64,000 bases of DNA from Streptomyces sioyaensis (GCF_004122735.1 NZ_SDIF01000004.1:62001-126000), one strand, 5' to 3'; shown: positions 17,556 through 27,282, counted from the stretch's first letter. Notes: a model not told the origin generated them from the letters alone. Numbers and translations: made by a program.

Positions 17556-18422
17556 TCAGACCGCCAGGACCGCTCGTACGGGGTGCGGCCGGCCGAGGTT
17601 GCGGGCCAGCAGTTCGGTGGCTTCCCTGACCCCGATCTCCCCGCCGGGCTCCCCGGCGGCCGGCAGCCGCCCGTCCGCGTACGCCAGCTCGGCCATCGCG
17701 CTCTCCATCGCCCGGTGCGCGGCGAACAGGCACGGGGTGCTGTAGATGGCCACGCCGACGCCCAGATCGGTCAGTTCGGACAGCGAGAGCCGCGGGGACT
17801 TCCCGCCCGCGATCTGGTTGAACAGCAGCGGCTTGTCGCCGGTGACCTCACGGATCCGGCGGATCCGGTCGACGCTGCGCACCCCGTCGACGAGCACCAC
17901 GTCCGCCTCGGTTTCGGCCAGCGCCGCGGCCCGCCGCAGGATGTCGTCCTCCTCCGTGGCGTCCGTACGGGCCACGACGACCAGATCGCCGCGGACGGCG
18001 AGCACCTGGTGCAGCTTGTCCAGATACTCCTCCAGCGGCAGCACCAGCTTGCCGTCCGCGTGCCCGCACCGGCGCGGCCGCTTCTGGTCCTCCAGGATCA
18101 CCCCGCTCGCCCCGCTCCGCTCCAGGCGGCGCACCACATGGCAGGCCACCTCGGGGTCGACGTAGCCGTCGTCGATGTCCACCAGCAGATGGTGGCGGGG
18201 GAAGGCACCGCGCAGCCGCTCCACGAAGGCGACCATGTCGGGCCAGGCGATGAACCCGATGTCCGGAAGCCCGTAGTACGAGGCGGCGAAGCCGAAGCCG
18301 GACACGAAGAAGCCGTTGTAGTGCCCGGCGGCGATCGAGGCCGAATACATGTCGTGGACGCCGATCAGGGGCGTCGTCCCCTCGGCCGCGATCTCGTCGC
18401 GCAGCGCTGGTCCGTACCGCAA
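17556..18422 (-). CDS. Isocitrate lyase/PEP mutase superfamily enzyme
   Basis: The 288-residue protein has the superfamily TIM-barrel signatures: the metal site VDIDDGYVDPE, the catalytic loop ILEDQKRPRRCGHADGK (Cys and His as in the isocitrate lyase KKCGH loop), and VVARTDATEEDD. Family members make or break C-C or P-C bonds in alpha-keto acids (2-methylisocitrate lyase, PEP mutase, carboxy-PEP mutase, oxaloacetate hydrolase); the substrate is undecided. The start is TTG at 18422, with AAGGAG 7 bases upstream; a 5' frame extension to 18602 is Pro/Arg-rich and not family-like. No phosphonate or propionate genes adjoin. Confidence 0.82.
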   Translation of the reverse strand: MRYGPALRDEIAAEGTTPLIGVHDMYSASIAAGHYNGFFVSGFGFAASYYGLPDIGFIAWPDMVAFVERLRGAFPRHHLLVDIDDGYVDPEVACHVVRRLERSGASGVILEDQKRPRRCGHADGKLVLPLEEYLDKLHQVLAVRGDLVVVARTDATEEDDILRRAAALAETEADVVLVDGVRSVDRIRRIREVTGDKPLLFNQIAGGKSPRLSLSELTDLGVGVAIYSTPCLFAAHRAMESAMAELAYADGRLPAAGEPGGEIGVREATELLARNLGRPHPVRAVLAV

Positions 18423-18654
18423 TGTGGTGCTCCTTAACAGAACCGGCAGCGAGGGCCGGTCCGGTGTCCGGGGCGTGGCAGGGGCGCGAGGAAGGCCCCG
18501 TGGCGCGCCGGCCCGTTCACCGGAGAACTGGTCAGGGGCATGGTTGTCCAGCACGCGGCCCACATCGCCGTAACACGCCACAACCGGTGGCGGCTTTCTC
18601 AATTCTTACCGGCTCTTACCGGCGGGCGAGCGGCGGGCGGCGGGCGGCGGGCGG

Positions 18655-19740
18655 CTAGAGCCAGCCGTTCCGCTTGAAGCCGCGGTGGATCACCCAGCAG
18701 GTGGCCACGATCAGCACCATCACCAGCGGATAGCCGAACGTCCAGTGCTTTTCCGGCATATGGTCGAAATTCATGCCGTACACGCCGCAGACCATGGTCG
18801 GTACGGCGAGGATCGCGACCCAGGCGCTGATCCGGCGCATGTCCTCGTTCTGGGCGACGGTGACCTGGGCGAGATGGGCCTGAAGTATGGAGTTGAGCAG
18901 TTCGTCGAAGGCGGTGATCTGCTCGGTGACCCGGTCGAGGTGGTCGGCGACGTCGCGGAAGTACGTCGTGATCCTGGAGTCGACCTCCCGCATGGGCCGC
19001 GTCGCCAGCTCCTGCATCGGCCCGTCCAGGGGGGCCACCGCGCGCCTCAGTTCCAGCAGTTCGCGCTTGAGCTGGTAGATCCGGCCGGCGCCGCCGCTGC
19101 CGCGGACCGAGAAGACCTCGCTCTCGACGTCGTCGATGTCGCCCTGGACGTCGGCCGTGACATCGAGGTAGTCGTCCACGACGAGGTCGGCGACGGCATG
19201 CAGCACCGCGGACGGGCCGAGCGCCAACTGCTCCGGCACGGACTCCAGTTGCTCCCGTAGCGGACCGAGGGAGCCGTGCCCGCCGTGTCGTACGGTGATC
19301 ACGAAGTCGGTGCCGGTGAAGACCATGATCTCGCCGGTCTCCACGACTTCACTGGTGTCGGTGAGCCGGTCGTGCTCGACATAGCGGACGGTCTTGAAGA
19401 CGGTGAACAGCGAGCCGTCGTAGTGCTCCAGCTTGGGCCGCTGGTGAGCGTAGACCGCGTCCTCGACGGCGAGCGGGTGCAGCCCGAACAGCTCGACGAT
19501 TCCGGCGAATTCCTTCTCGGACGGCTCATGCAGACCGATCCAGACAAATCCCTTGCGCGAGTCACGGACCCGCCGGATCGCCACATCGGCCGGGTGATCG
19601 CCGTCCTGCCGTACGCCGTCCACGTACACCGCGCAGTTCACCACGGCGGTGCCGAGCGGCGAGCGCGCCGGGTGACTGAGGTCGACTCCCCGGGTGCGCG
19701 GCTGCGGCAGCCGGACGGCCTTACGGAGGTTGCTGATCAT
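18655..19740 (-). CDS. corA: CorA-type magnesium/cobalt transport protein
   Basis: The 361-residue protein has a large N-terminal cytoplasmic domain and two C-terminal membrane helices. The pore signature YGMN is followed by FDHMPE, and the second helix ends near a basic tail (KRNGWL). This matches the 2-TM-GxN family that takes up Mg2+ as a pentamer. The start ATG at 19740 is preceded by GTGTCG; GTG at 19746 is possible. The gene ends next to a run of GGCGGGC units (about 18623-18653). Confidence 0.92.
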   Translation of the reverse strand: MISNLRKAVRLPQPRTRGVDLSHPARSPLGTAVVNCAVYVDGVRQDGDHPADVAIRRVRDSRKGFVWIGLHEPSEKEFAGIVELFGLHPLAVEDAVYAHQRPKLEHYDGSLFTVFKTVRYVEHDRLTDTSEVVETGEIMVFTGTDFVITVRHGGHGSLGPLREQLESVPEQLALGPSAVLHAVADLVVDDYLDVTADVQGDIDDVESEVFSVRGSGGAGRIYQLKRELLELRRAVAPLDGPMQELATRPMREVDSRITTYFRDVADHLDRVTEQITAFDELLNSILQAHLAQVTVAQNEDMRRISAWVAILAVPTMVCGVYGMNFDHMPEKHWTFGYPLVMVLIVATCWVIHRGFKRNGWL

Positions 19741-20051
19741 CGACACCGGGCCAGTATGGCCCGCGACGGCCCGGGAACGGTACGGCGGAGCGCACGTTTT
19801 CACGCGGCGTGGTGGCACGGAAACGCGGGGTGGCGCACCGGGATCCGGGCCGCGCGCCGGCCCGGGTGGCCCCGCGAGCGGCCAACTCCGCGGATCCCGC
19901 CGGGCTTTGGCCGACGGCACCGTCGGTGCCGGGGCCGACGGAGAGCGCCCCACGGCTACCGTGCCGAGAACCGGATCGGCGGCCGACGGTGTGTGCCCCG
20001 GCCCCCACCGGCCACGAGACGACCAGGGGGTGAGCCATCACACGGCCGGGA
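19741..20051. other. Gene-free intergenic stretch upstream of copA
   Basis: Neither strand shows an open frame with a sensible start, ribosome site and codon bias. It contains short G+C-rich inverted repeats. I see no csoR or copZ gene here, although both often accompany copA. Confidence 0.5.
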
Positions 20052-20068
20052 ATACCCCGAGGGGGTAT
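20052..20068 (+). promoter_or_regulatory. CsoR-type copper operator over the copA promoter
   Basis: ATACCCC (20052-20058) and GGGGTAT (20062-20068) form a perfect 7-bp inverted repeat with a 3-base centre, the form of CsoR operators in actinobacteria. TATAAG at 20066-20071 overlaps it and could be the -10 element, so the Cu-free repressor would block copA. The ATG is 47 bases downstream. Confidence 0.8.
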
Positions 20069-20115
20069 AAGGTTCTCACTGGGGACGGACACCCGCAGCA
20101 CACCGAGGAGCACTC

Positions 20116-22434
20116 ATGGCCACCGCGATCGGAGAGCACGGCGTCGAGCTGCAGATCGGCGGGATGACCTGCGCCTCGTGCGCCGCCCGCATCGAGAAGA
20201 AGCTCAACCGGATGGAAGGCGTCACCGCCACCGTCAACTACGCCACCGAGCGGGCGAAGGTGACCCTCGCGCAGGGCAGCGGCGTCCGAGCCGCGGACCT
20301 GATCGCCACCGTGGAGAAGACCGGCTACACCGCCGAGGTCCCCCGGCCGCCGGCCGCCGCCACGCCGGCTCCTGCCCAGCTCCCCGACGGCGCGGACCGC
20401 GGCGCGGCGGAGGGCGCGGACGGCGACGGCGACCGCGCCGACGGCCATGGCGCCGACCCGCTCGCCGCGCTCCGCCGGCGGCTGCTGATCTCGCTCGCGC
20501 TCTCCGTCCCGGTGGTGCTGATGGCGATGGTGCCGCCGCTGCAGTTCACCTACTGGCAGTGGCTGTCGCTGACCCTGGCCGCGCCCGTGGTGGCGTACGG
20601 CGCCTGGCCCTTCCACCGGGCGGCCTGGACGAACCTGCGGCACGGCGCCGCCACGATGGACACCCTCATCTCGATGGGCACCCTCGCCGCCATGGGCTGG
20701 TCGCTGTACGCGCTGTTCTTCGGCACCGCCGGCATGCCCGGGATGACCCACCCCTTCGCGCTGACCCTTTCCCGCACCGACGGCGGCAGCGCCCTCTACC
20801 TGGAGGCCGCGGCCGGGGTCACCACCTTCATCCTGGCCGGCCGCTATGCCGAGGCCCGCTCGAAGCGGAAGGCAGGGGCGGCGCTGCGGGCGCTGCTGGA
20901 GCTGGGCGCCAAGGACGTCACGGTGCTGCGGGACGGCCGGGAGGTGCGCGTGGCGACCGCCGCACTGCGCGTCGGCGACCGCTTCACCGTCCGGCCCGGG
21001 GAGAAGATCGCCACCGACGGCACGGTGCTGGAGGGCGCCTCCGCCGTGGACGCCTCGATGCTCACCGGCGAGTCCGTACCGGTCGAGGTCTCCCCCGGCG
21101 ACACCGTCACCGGCGCCACCGTCAACGCGGGCGGCCGGCTGGTCGTCGAGGCCACCCGGGTCGGCGCCGACACCCAGCTCGCCCGGATGGGTCGGCTGGT
21201 CGAGGAGGCGCAGAACGGGAAGGCCGCGGCGCAGCGGCTGGCCGACCGGATCTCCGCGGTCTTCGTCCCGGTCGTGATCGTGCTCGCCCTGGGCACCCTC
21301 GGCTACTGGCTCACCGCGGGCGCGGGCGCGGCGGCCGCTTTCACCGCGGCCGTCGCGGTCCTGATCATCGCCTGCCCGTGCGCCCTGGGCCTGGCCACCC
21401 CCACCGCACTGATGGCCGGTACCGGCCGCGGCGCCCAGCTCGGCATCCTGCTCAAGGGGCCCGAGGTGCTGGAGTCGACGCGGCGGGTGGACACCGTCGT
21501 CCTGGACAAGACCGGCACGGTCACCACCGGCGTGATGACGCTGACCGGGATCCATCTCGCCGAGGGCGAGTCGGAGGCGGAGGTGCTGCGGCTGGCCGGT
21601 GCGCTGGAGCACGCCTCCGAGCACCCCGTCGCCCGCGCCGTCGCCGCGCAGGCCGCGTCCCGCGCCGGCACCCTGCCCACCCCCGCGGAGTTCACGAACG
21701 TCCCGGGCCTCGGCGTGACGGGTGTGGTCGAGGGCCACGCCGTCGTGGTGGGCCGCGCACAGCTGCTGGAGCAGCGGGAGCTGCCCCTGCCGCCCGCGCT
21801 GGCGACGGCCCGGGCCACGGCCGAGGCCCGGGGCCGTACCGCGGTGGCCGTCGGCTGGGACGGCGCGGCGCGCGCGGTGCTGGTGGTGTCCGACGCGGTG
21901 AAGCCCACCAGCGCCGAGGCGGTGCGCCGGCTGCGCGCGCTGGGGCTGACCCCGGTGCTGCTGACCGGCGACAACCAGGCCGTCGCGGCGTCGGTCGCGG
22001 CCGAGGTCGGGATCGACGAGGTGATCGCCGAGGTGCTGCCCGAGGACAAGGTGGCGGTGGTGGAGCGGCTGCGGTCCGAGGGCCGCTCGGTCGCCATGGT
22101 CGGCGACGGCGTCAATGACGCGGCCGCGCTGGCCACCGCCGACCTGGGGCTGGCGATGGGCACCGGCACCGACGCCGCCATCGAGGCCGGGGACCTCACC
22201 CTCGTCCGGGGCGATCTGCGGGCCGCGGCGGACGCCATCCGGCTGGCCCGCGCCACCCTCGGCACCATCCGGACCAATCTGTTCTGGGCGTTCGGCTACA
22301 ACGTGGCGGCGCTGCCGCTGGCCGCGGCCGGACTGCTCAACCCGATGATCGCCGGGGCCGCGATGGCCTGCTCGTCGGTCTTCGTCGTCGGCAACAGCCT
22401 GCGGCTGCGCCGCTTCCGGGCGCTCGCCGGATAG
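20116..22434 (+). CDS. copA: Copper-exporting P1B-type ATPase
   Basis: The 772-residue pump exports Cu(I) using ATP. It has one N-terminal heavy-metal domain ([15 protein letters not shown], Cys19-x-x-Cys22), eight predicted membrane helices, the transmembrane metal site CPC (420-422), the phosphorylated Asp in DKTGTVT (Asp464), and the hinge [10 protein letters not shown]. The C-terminal [26 protein letters not shown] helix has the Met and Ser residues of the Cu(I) P1B-1 subgroup. The operator upstream indicates copper induction. A strong hairpin lies 143 bases after the stop. Confidence 0.96.
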   Translation: MATAIGEHGVELQIGGMTCASCAARIEKKLNRMEGVTATVNYATERAKVTLAQGSGVRAADLIATVEKTGYTAEVPRPPAAATPAPAQLPDGADRGAAEGADGDGDRADGHGADPLAALRRRLLISLALSVPVVLMAMVPPLQFTYWQWLSLTLAAPVVAYGAWPFHRAAWTNLRHGAATMDTLISMGTLAAMGWSLYALFFGTAGMPGMTHPFALTLSRTDGGSALYLEAAAGVTTFILAGRYAEARSKRKAGAALRALLELGAKDVTVLRDGREVRVATAALRVGDRFTVRPGEKIATDGTVLEGASAVDASMLTGESVPVEVSPGDTVTGATVNAGGRLVVEATRVGADTQLARMGRLVEEAQNGKAAAQRLADRISAVFVPVVIVLALGTLGYWLTAGAGAAAAFTAAVAVLIIACPCALGLATPTALMAGTGRGAQLGILLKGPEVLESTRRVDTVVLDKTGTVTTGVMTLTGIHLAEGESEAEVLRLAGALEHASEHPVARAVAAQAASRAGTLPTPAEFTNVPGLGVTGVVEGHAVVVGRAQLLEQRELPLPPALATARATAEARGRTAVAVGWDGAARAVLVVSDAVKPTSAEAVRRLRALGLTPVLLTGDNQAVAASVAAEVGIDEVIAEVLPEDKVAVVERLRSEGRSVAMVGDGVNDAAALATADLGLAMGTGTDAAIEAGDLTLVRGDLRAAADAIRLARATLGTIRTNLFWAFGYNVAALPLAAAGLLNPMIAGAAMACSSVFVVGNSLRLRRFRALAG

Positions 22435-22576
22435 TCGCCGGACGCGCCCGGCGGTCAGGGGCGCGCCCCGCCGGCCGCAGGACGCGCCCGCGAGCGGAGC
22501 AATACCCCCCGCGGGCCCCCGCTCTGCCGTTGGATCGGGCGGGCTGCTGCCCCTGCGCGATCCCGCGTCGCCGCCT

Positions 22577-22607
22577 GTGGGCGCCCCGCACCGTGCGGGG
22601 CGCCCAC
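22577..22607. terminator. Strong hairpin between copA and the KAS III gene
   Basis: Perfect 15-base arms (22577-22591 and 22593-22607) almost abut, giving a very stable hairpin. It lies within a 315-base gene-free stretch after copA. A weaker cluster of G+C-rich repeats lies between 22440 and 22520. Confidence 0.75.
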
Positions 22608-22749
22608 GGGTCCGGAACGGCGGGCGCCGGCCCCGGTTCTGACCACTGTCTCCAGTTCTGGCGACGGAAGATTGGCAGTTCACGCAGCCACCGGCCAGGA
22701 GCGAGGGGTGAGACTGGTGACTTACCGCCCACGACGTACAGGGGAATTC

Positions 22750-23688
22750 ATGACCGGGTCACGCATCCTGGCCCTCGGCCATTACCAGCCCTCCGGCGTG
22801 CTCACCAACGACGACCTGGCCAAGATCGTCGACACCGACGACGCCTGGATCCGCAGCCGGGTCGGTATCCGCACCCGGCATGTGGCCGCCCCGGACGAGA
22901 CCGTGGACGCGATGGCGGCCGCCGCCGCGGCCAAGGCCCTGGCCGCCAGCGGGCTGGCCCCGCAGGACATCGACCTGGTGCTGGTCGCCACCTGCACGGC
23001 CGCCGACCGCAGCCCGAACGCCGCGGCCCGGGTCGCCGCCCGGCTCGGGCTCAGCGCCCCGGCCACCATGGACCTCAACGTCGTCTGCTCCGGCTTCACC
23101 CATGCGCTGGCCACCGCCGACCACGCCATCCGGGCCGGTTCCACGAAGCATGCGCTGGTCATCGGCGCGGAGAAGTTCACCGACGTCGTCGACTGGACGG
23201 ACCGCACGACCTGTGTGCTGGTCGGGGACGGGGCGGGGGCCGCCGTCGTCAGCGCCTCGCCGGACCCGGAGATCGGGCCGGTGCTGTGGGGCTCGGTGCC
23301 GCAGATGGGCGGTGCGGTCCGCATCGAGGGCGAGCCGGCCCGGTTCTCCCAGGAGGGCCAGACCGTCTACCGCTGGGCGACCACCCAGCTGCCGGCCATC
23401 GCCCGCCAGGTGTGCGAACGCTCCGGGATCACGCCCGCCGACCTCGCCGGGGTGGTGCTGCACCAGGCCAACCTGCGGATCATCGAGCCGGTCGCGGAGC
23501 GGCTCGGCGCGGTCAACGCGGTGGTCGCCAAGGACGTCGTCGACTCCGGGAACACCTCCGCGGCCTCCGTCCCGCTCGCGCTGTCCAAGCTGGTCGAACG
23601 GCGCGAGATCGCCGCCGGCGACCCGGTGCTGCTGTTCGCCTTCGGCGGCAACCTCTCGTACGCGGGACAGGTCATCCGCTGCCCCTGA
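22750..23688 (+). CDS. 3-oxoacyl-ACP synthase III (FabH-like ketosynthase)
   Basis: The 312-residue enzyme is a KAS III thiolase-fold condensing enzyme. The catalytic triad is intact: Cys113 in NVVCSGF, His238 in LHQANLRI and Asn268 in SGNTSAAS. It would condense an acyl-CoA starter with malonyl-ACP. No acyl carrier protein or other fatty-acid genes adjoin, so it is a second, stand-alone FabH that may supply a special starter unit for lipids or a secondary metabolite; alternatives within the family are acyltransferases such as CerJ. AGGGGAA precedes the ATG. Confidence 0.87.
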   Translation: MTGSRILALGHYQPSGVLTNDDLAKIVDTDDAWIRSRVGIRTRHVAAPDETVDAMAAAAAAKALAASGLAPQDIDLVLVATCTAADRSPNAAARVAARLGLSAPATMDLNVVCSGFTHALATADHAIRAGSTKHALVIGAEKFTDVVDWTDRTTCVLVGDGAGAAVVSASPDPEIGPVLWGSVPQMGGAVRIEGEPARFSQEGQTVYRWATTQLPAIARQVCERSGITPADLAGVVLHQANLRIIEPVAERLGAVNAVVAKDVVDSGNTSAASVPLALSKLVERREIAAGDPVLLFAFGGNLSYAGQVIRCP

Positions 23689-23743
23689 GGCCGCACCGGG
23701 CCGGGACCGGTCCGTCCAGGACCGCGCCACAACGGACGACCGG

Positions 23744-23977
23744 CTACGCGATGTCCCCCGGGTGCTCACGCAGGTACAGCGCGCCGCAGGTGTGGCAGAA
23801 CGGCTCCCCCTGGCGCGTGCCCCACACCTCGGCCGATTGGGTGGCGGCCGCCGGGGCCAGCTCCCGTCCGCACATCGCGAGGGTGCCGTCCAGCCGCACC
23901 ATGTGCCAGATCTTCACCGGTGTGTCCGCGTGCGGCAGGACGCCTTCCTCGTACTCGGCGCGCATCTCGTGCTCCAT
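23744..23977 (-). CDS. Small conserved Cys-rich protein
   Basis: A 77-residue protein beginning MEHEMRAEYEEGVLPH. The pair CGREL (centre) and FCHTCGALYL (C-terminal) give three or four Cys/His ligands for a probable zinc knuckle. AGGAGG lies 9 bases before the ATG. Similar short proteins are, from memory, widespread in Streptomyces, but no function is known. It is convergent with the KAS III gene. Confidence 0.7.
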   Translation of the reverse strand: MEHEMRAEYEEGVLPHADTPVKIWHMVRLDGTLAMCGRELAPAAATQSAEVWGTRQGEPFCHTCGALYLREHPGDIA

Positions 23978-24076
23978 GGCGCTGCACCTCCTACGCCCAC
24001 GATGCGCCAGCCGACCAGGGGCCACAACGGCAGCCCCGGCCGCTCACCGGGCCGGCCATGCCCTCTCAGGCCCTGG

Positions 24077-25003
24077 CTAGAACACCGACCAGCCGGTCAG
24101 CGTCGTGAAGTGGTCCAGGGCCGCGGCGCCCGCGACGGAGTTGCCCCGGGCGTCGAGGCCGGGGCTCCACACGCACAGGGTGCAGCGGCCGGGGATCACC
24201 GCGATGATGCCGCCGCCGACCCCGCTCTTCGCGGGCAGCCCGACGCGGTAGGCGAACTCCCCGGCGGCGTCGTACGTCCCGCAGGTGAGCATCACCGCGT
24301 TGATCCGCTTGGCCTCGCGGGCCTCCAGCAGCCGGCTGCCGTCGGCGCGCAGCCCGTGGCGGGCCAGGAATCCGCCGGCCACGGCCAGGTCCCGGCAGCT
24401 CATCTCGATCGCGCACTGCCAGAAGTAGTGCTCGATGACGCTGGGGACCGGGTTCTCCAGGTTGCCGAAGGACGCCATGAAGTGGGCCAGCGCGGCGTTG
24501 CGGTCACCGTGCCCGGCCTCGGACTCGGCCACCGCCGGGTCGAAGGCGAGGTCCGGGTTGCCGCTCTCTTCCCGCAGGAAGTCCAGCATCGAGGTGCTGG
24601 CGTCACCGGTCAGGGTCTGCAGCCGGTCGGTGACCACCAGCGCGCCCGCGTTGATGAACGGGTTGCGCGGGATGCCGTTCTCCGCCTCCAGCTGCACCAG
24701 CGAGTTGAACGGCGTGCCCGACGGCTCGCGGCCCACCCGCTTCCAGATGCCGTCCTCGCCCTGGCTGCCGGGGCTCTGGGCCATCACCAGCGCCAGCGAG
24801 AAGGCCTTGGAGATGGACTGGACGGAGAACGGGACCTCCCAGTCGCCGACGCCGTGCACCGCGCCGTGGATGTCGGCCACCGCGATCCCGAAACGGTCCG
24901 CGGAGACCCGTTCGAGCGCCGGTATGTAGTCGGCGACGCGCCCCCGTCGCACCAGCGGCCGGGCGTAGGCCGCTACCTCTTCCAGAACGGCCTGGTAGTC
25001 CAT
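24077..25003 (-). CDS. glsA: Glutaminase (serine-dependent beta-lactamase-like fold)
   Basis: The 308-residue enzyme hydrolyses glutamine to glutamate and ammonia. The catalytic Ser63-x-x-Lys66 pair is in FSVQSISKAFSLAL; further family segments are EPSGTPFNSLVQLE, NPFINAGALVVTD and the C-terminal GLPAKSGVGGGIIAVIPG. It is full length for a short bacterial GlsA with no C-terminal STAS domain. The ATG at 25003 fits the family N-terminus MDYQAVLEEV. Confidence 0.94.
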   Translation of the reverse strand: MDYQAVLEEVAAYARPLVRRGRVADYIPALERVSADRFGIAVADIHGAVHGVGDWEVPFSVQSISKAFSLALVMAQSPGSQGEDGIWKRVGREPSGTPFNSLVQLEAENGIPRNPFINAGALVVTDRLQTLTGDASTSMLDFLREESGNPDLAFDPAVAESEAGHGDRNAALAHFMASFGNLENPVPSVIEHYFWQCAIEMSCRDLAVAGGFLARHGLRADGSRLLEAREAKRINAVMLTCGTYDAAGEFAYRVGLPAKSGVGGGIIAVIPGRCTLCVWSPGLDARGNSVAGAAALDHFTTLTGWSVF

Positions 25004-25312
25004 GACGCACACGCTAACCCGGCGTGCCCGGCGCCCCCAGGGGAGCCCCCACCAGTGACTCCACCGCACGGCCGGGGTCTTGGGCCGGGGAGCCGCTGTG
25101 CCGTCGGACCCACCGGCCGGAGCGGGAACGGTGCACGGCGGGTTCCCCTCCTCGCGCCGGGCGGCCGGGACACCCGCTCCCGGTGTCCGCCGGCTACGCC
25201 GGGTGGCCCACCCGTCTCGCGCTCCGCGCCCGCATCGCCCAGCCTGGCACGGGAACCCCACGGCGGTCCGCGCCGTTGATCCCTTACGACACGGACCTCA
25301 CGGAGGTGGCAC

Positions 25313-25546
25313 ATGACAGGGTTTCTCGATCGCGCCAAGGAGCAGGCCCGGCAGGGCCTGGAAGCCGGCAAGCAGAAGGTCGACGAGGTACAGCAACAGC
25401 GGGCCGGCAACGACCTGCTGAAGAAGCTGGGCGCCGCCTACTTCGCCGAGCGGCGCGGCAGCGGCTCCCCCGAGGCGACCCAGGACGCGCTCAACGCCCT
25501 CGAAGCGCACGTCAACGCGCACGGCGACGCCTTCCTGCACGGATAG
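25313..25546 (+). CDS. Small conserved helical protein
   Basis: A 77-residue, highly charged helical protein (MTGFLDRAKEQARQGLEAGKQKVDEVQQQRAG). Its first half resembles a coiled-coil or amphipathic helix; the second half holds LLKKLGAAYFAERRGSG. GGAGG is well spaced before the ATG. From memory similar proteins occur in many Streptomyces, without known function. The 309-base gap upstream (25004-25312) is G+C-rich and shows no gene. Confidence 0.72.
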   Translation: MTGFLDRAKEQARQGLEAGKQKVDEVQQQRAGNDLLKKLGAAYFAERRGSGSPEATQDALNALEAHVNAHGDAFLHG

Positions 25547-25712
25547 CACCGCGCCCGGTCCCGCCGCGCGCGAGGCCGAAATCGCTCGCTCATCCCCCGA
25601 ACGGCCGGCCCGCTTTTCGCCGTTCCCCTCCCGCGGCCCGGCCCGGTCCCGTACAAGCGAGACAGGAGGCGGTGCGCGGTCGGCGGCCGCCGTGTCCGCA
25701 TCGGAGTGGGCC

Positions 25713-26303
25713 ATGTCCGTACCACTGTCCGCCGCCCGGTTCCGCCACGCGCTCACGGCCGAGGGCCTGCGGGTCGCCGAGGTCGCCGGCTGGGAGACGC
25801 ACAACCGCAACAGCAAGGGGCCCTGGGGCCCGGTGCACGGCGTGATGGTGCACCACACCGGTACCTCCGGCGCCGACAGCACCGTCCAGCTCTGCTACGA
25901 CGGCCGCCCGGACCTGCCGGGGCCGCTGTGCCACGGCGTGATCACCAAGGACGGCACGGTGCATCTGGTCGGCTGCGGCCGCGCCAATCACGCGGGCCTC
26001 GGCGACGGCGACGTGCTGCGCGCGGTGATCGCCGAGAAGCGGCTGCCGCCGGACAACGAGGCCGACACCGACGGCAACTGCTTCTTCTACGGCTTCGAGT
26101 GCGAGAACCTCGGCGACGGCAAGGACCCCTGGCCGCCGGCGCAGCTGGAGGCCGTGGAGAAGGCCGCGGCGGCGCTGTGCCGGGCGCACGGCTGGACCGA
26201 GCGCTCGGTGATCGGGCATCTGGAGTGGCAGCCGGGCAAGGTCGATCCGCGCGGCTTCACGATGCACTGGCTGCGCGAGCGGATCGGCGACCGGCTGAAA
26301 TGA
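25713..26303 (+). CDS. N-acetylmuramoyl-L-alanine amidase (Amidase_2/PGRP fold)
   Basis: The 196-residue protein has the zinc-amidase core: GVMVHHTGTSG (first His), CHGVITKDGTVHLVGCGRANHAGLG and a late His in VIGHLEWQPGKVDPRGF, with Lys acting as in T7 lysozyme-type amidases. No signal peptide, membrane helix or wall-binding repeat is seen, so it may act inside the cell in muropeptide recycling or reach the wall by lysis, as endolysins do. No phage genes surround it. The start is the ATG at 25713; an ATG at 25692 is also in frame. Confidence 0.85.
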   Translation: MSVPLSAARFRHALTAEGLRVAEVAGWETHNRNSKGPWGPVHGVMVHHTGTSGADSTVQLCYDGRPDLPGPLCHGVITKDGTVHLVGCGRANHAGLGDGDVLRAVIAEKRLPPDNEADTDGNCFFYGFECENLGDGKDPWPPAQLEAVEKAAAALCRAHGWTERSVIGHLEWQPGKVDPRGFTMHWLRERIGDRLK

Positions 26304-26349
26304 GCGGCCCGCGGTACGCGCCGGGCCCGCCGCGGCGCCACCCGGGACA

Positions 26350-27282
26350 ATGGGCCGGGTGACCCGCACCGCCCCCGGCCAGCAGCCGGACCCGCACACC
26401 CTGCGCCCGCGTCTGCCCTCGCCCGTCCAGGAACTCACGGACGGGCCGTTCGCCCGCCGCGGGATACGGCTGCTGCTCAAGCGGGACGATCTGATCCACC
26501 CGGATCTGCCGGGCAACAAGTGGCGCAAACTGGAGCCGAATCTGCGGGCCGCCGCCGCGGCCGGCGACCGCACGCTGCTGACCTTCGGCGGGGCGTACTC
26601 CAACCATCTGCGGGCGACGGCCGCGGCGGGCCGGCTGCTGGGCTTTTGCACCATCGGCGTGGTCCGCGGCGACGAGCTGGCCGGGCGGCCGCTCAATCCG
26701 TCGCTGGCCCGCTGCGCCGCCGACGGGATGCGGCTGCACTTCCTCGACCGGGCCCGCTACCGCCGCGCCACCGACCCGGACGTCCTCGCCGTCCTGCACG
26801 ACCGCTTCGGCGCATTCCGCCTCATACCGGAGGGCGGCAGCAACTCCCTTGCCGCCCAAGGCTGTACGGAACTGGGCCGGGAGCTGCGCGGGGTGGCGGA
26901 CACGGTCGCGGTGGCCTGCGGCACGGGCGGCACGCTGGCGGGGCTCGCCGCCGGACTGGGCCCGAGGCAGCGCGCCCTGGGCTTCCCCGTGCTCAAGGGC
27001 GGCCGTCCGCATTTCCTGGGGCGGGCGGTCGCGGAGCTGCAGACCGCGGCGTTCGGCGGGCCGCGCGGCACCTGGCGGCTGGACGACCGCTTCCACTGCG
27101 GCGGCTATGCCCGCCGCACCCCTGAACTCGACGCGTTCGCGGACGCCTTCGAGGACCGGCACGGGCTGCCGCTGGAGCGCAGCTACGTCGCCAAGCTGCT
27201 GTACGGGCTGACCACGCTGGCCGAGGAAGGCGCCTTCGCCCCCGGCAGCGCAGTGGCCGCCGTGATCACCGGCAGGCCCTGA
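26350..27282 (+). CDS. PLP-dependent ACC deaminase/D-cysteine desulfhydrase family enzyme
   Basis: A 310-residue fold-type II PLP enzyme. The PLP lysine is in LPGNKWRKLEPNL, the ligand loop in TFGGAYSNHLRATAAAGRLLG, and the phosphate-binding loop in ACGTGGTLAGLAAGL. This places it with 1-aminocyclopropane-1-carboxylate deaminase and D-cysteine desulfhydrase; sequence alone does not separate them, and true ACC deaminase residues were not verified. The start may be ATG 26350 or GTG 26359. It is 46 bases after the amidase and may be co-transcribed. Confidence 0.85.
   Translation: MGRVTRTAPGQQPDPHTLRPRLPSPVQELTDGPFARRGIRLLLKRDDLIHPDLPGNKWRKLEPNLRAAAAAGDRTLLTFGGAYSNHLRATAAAGRLLGFCTIGVVRGDELAGRPLNPSLARCAADGMRLHFLDRARYRRATDPDVLAVLHDRFGAFRLIPEGGSNSLAAQGCTELGRELRGVADTVAVACGTGGTLAGLAAGLGPRQRALGFPVLKGGRPHFLGRAVAELQTAAFGGPRGTWRLDDRFHCGGYARRTPELDAFADAFEDRHGLPLERSYVAKLLYGLTTLAEEGAFAPGSAVAAVITGRP

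Noticed and set aside
20038..22683. Antisense open frame of 881 residues opposite copA (and a 646-residue frame in another sense frame)
   Set aside because: Composition is dominated by Gly, Arg, His, Ala and Pro, as expected from out-of-frame reading of high-G+C genes. copA has full family motifs over the same DNA.
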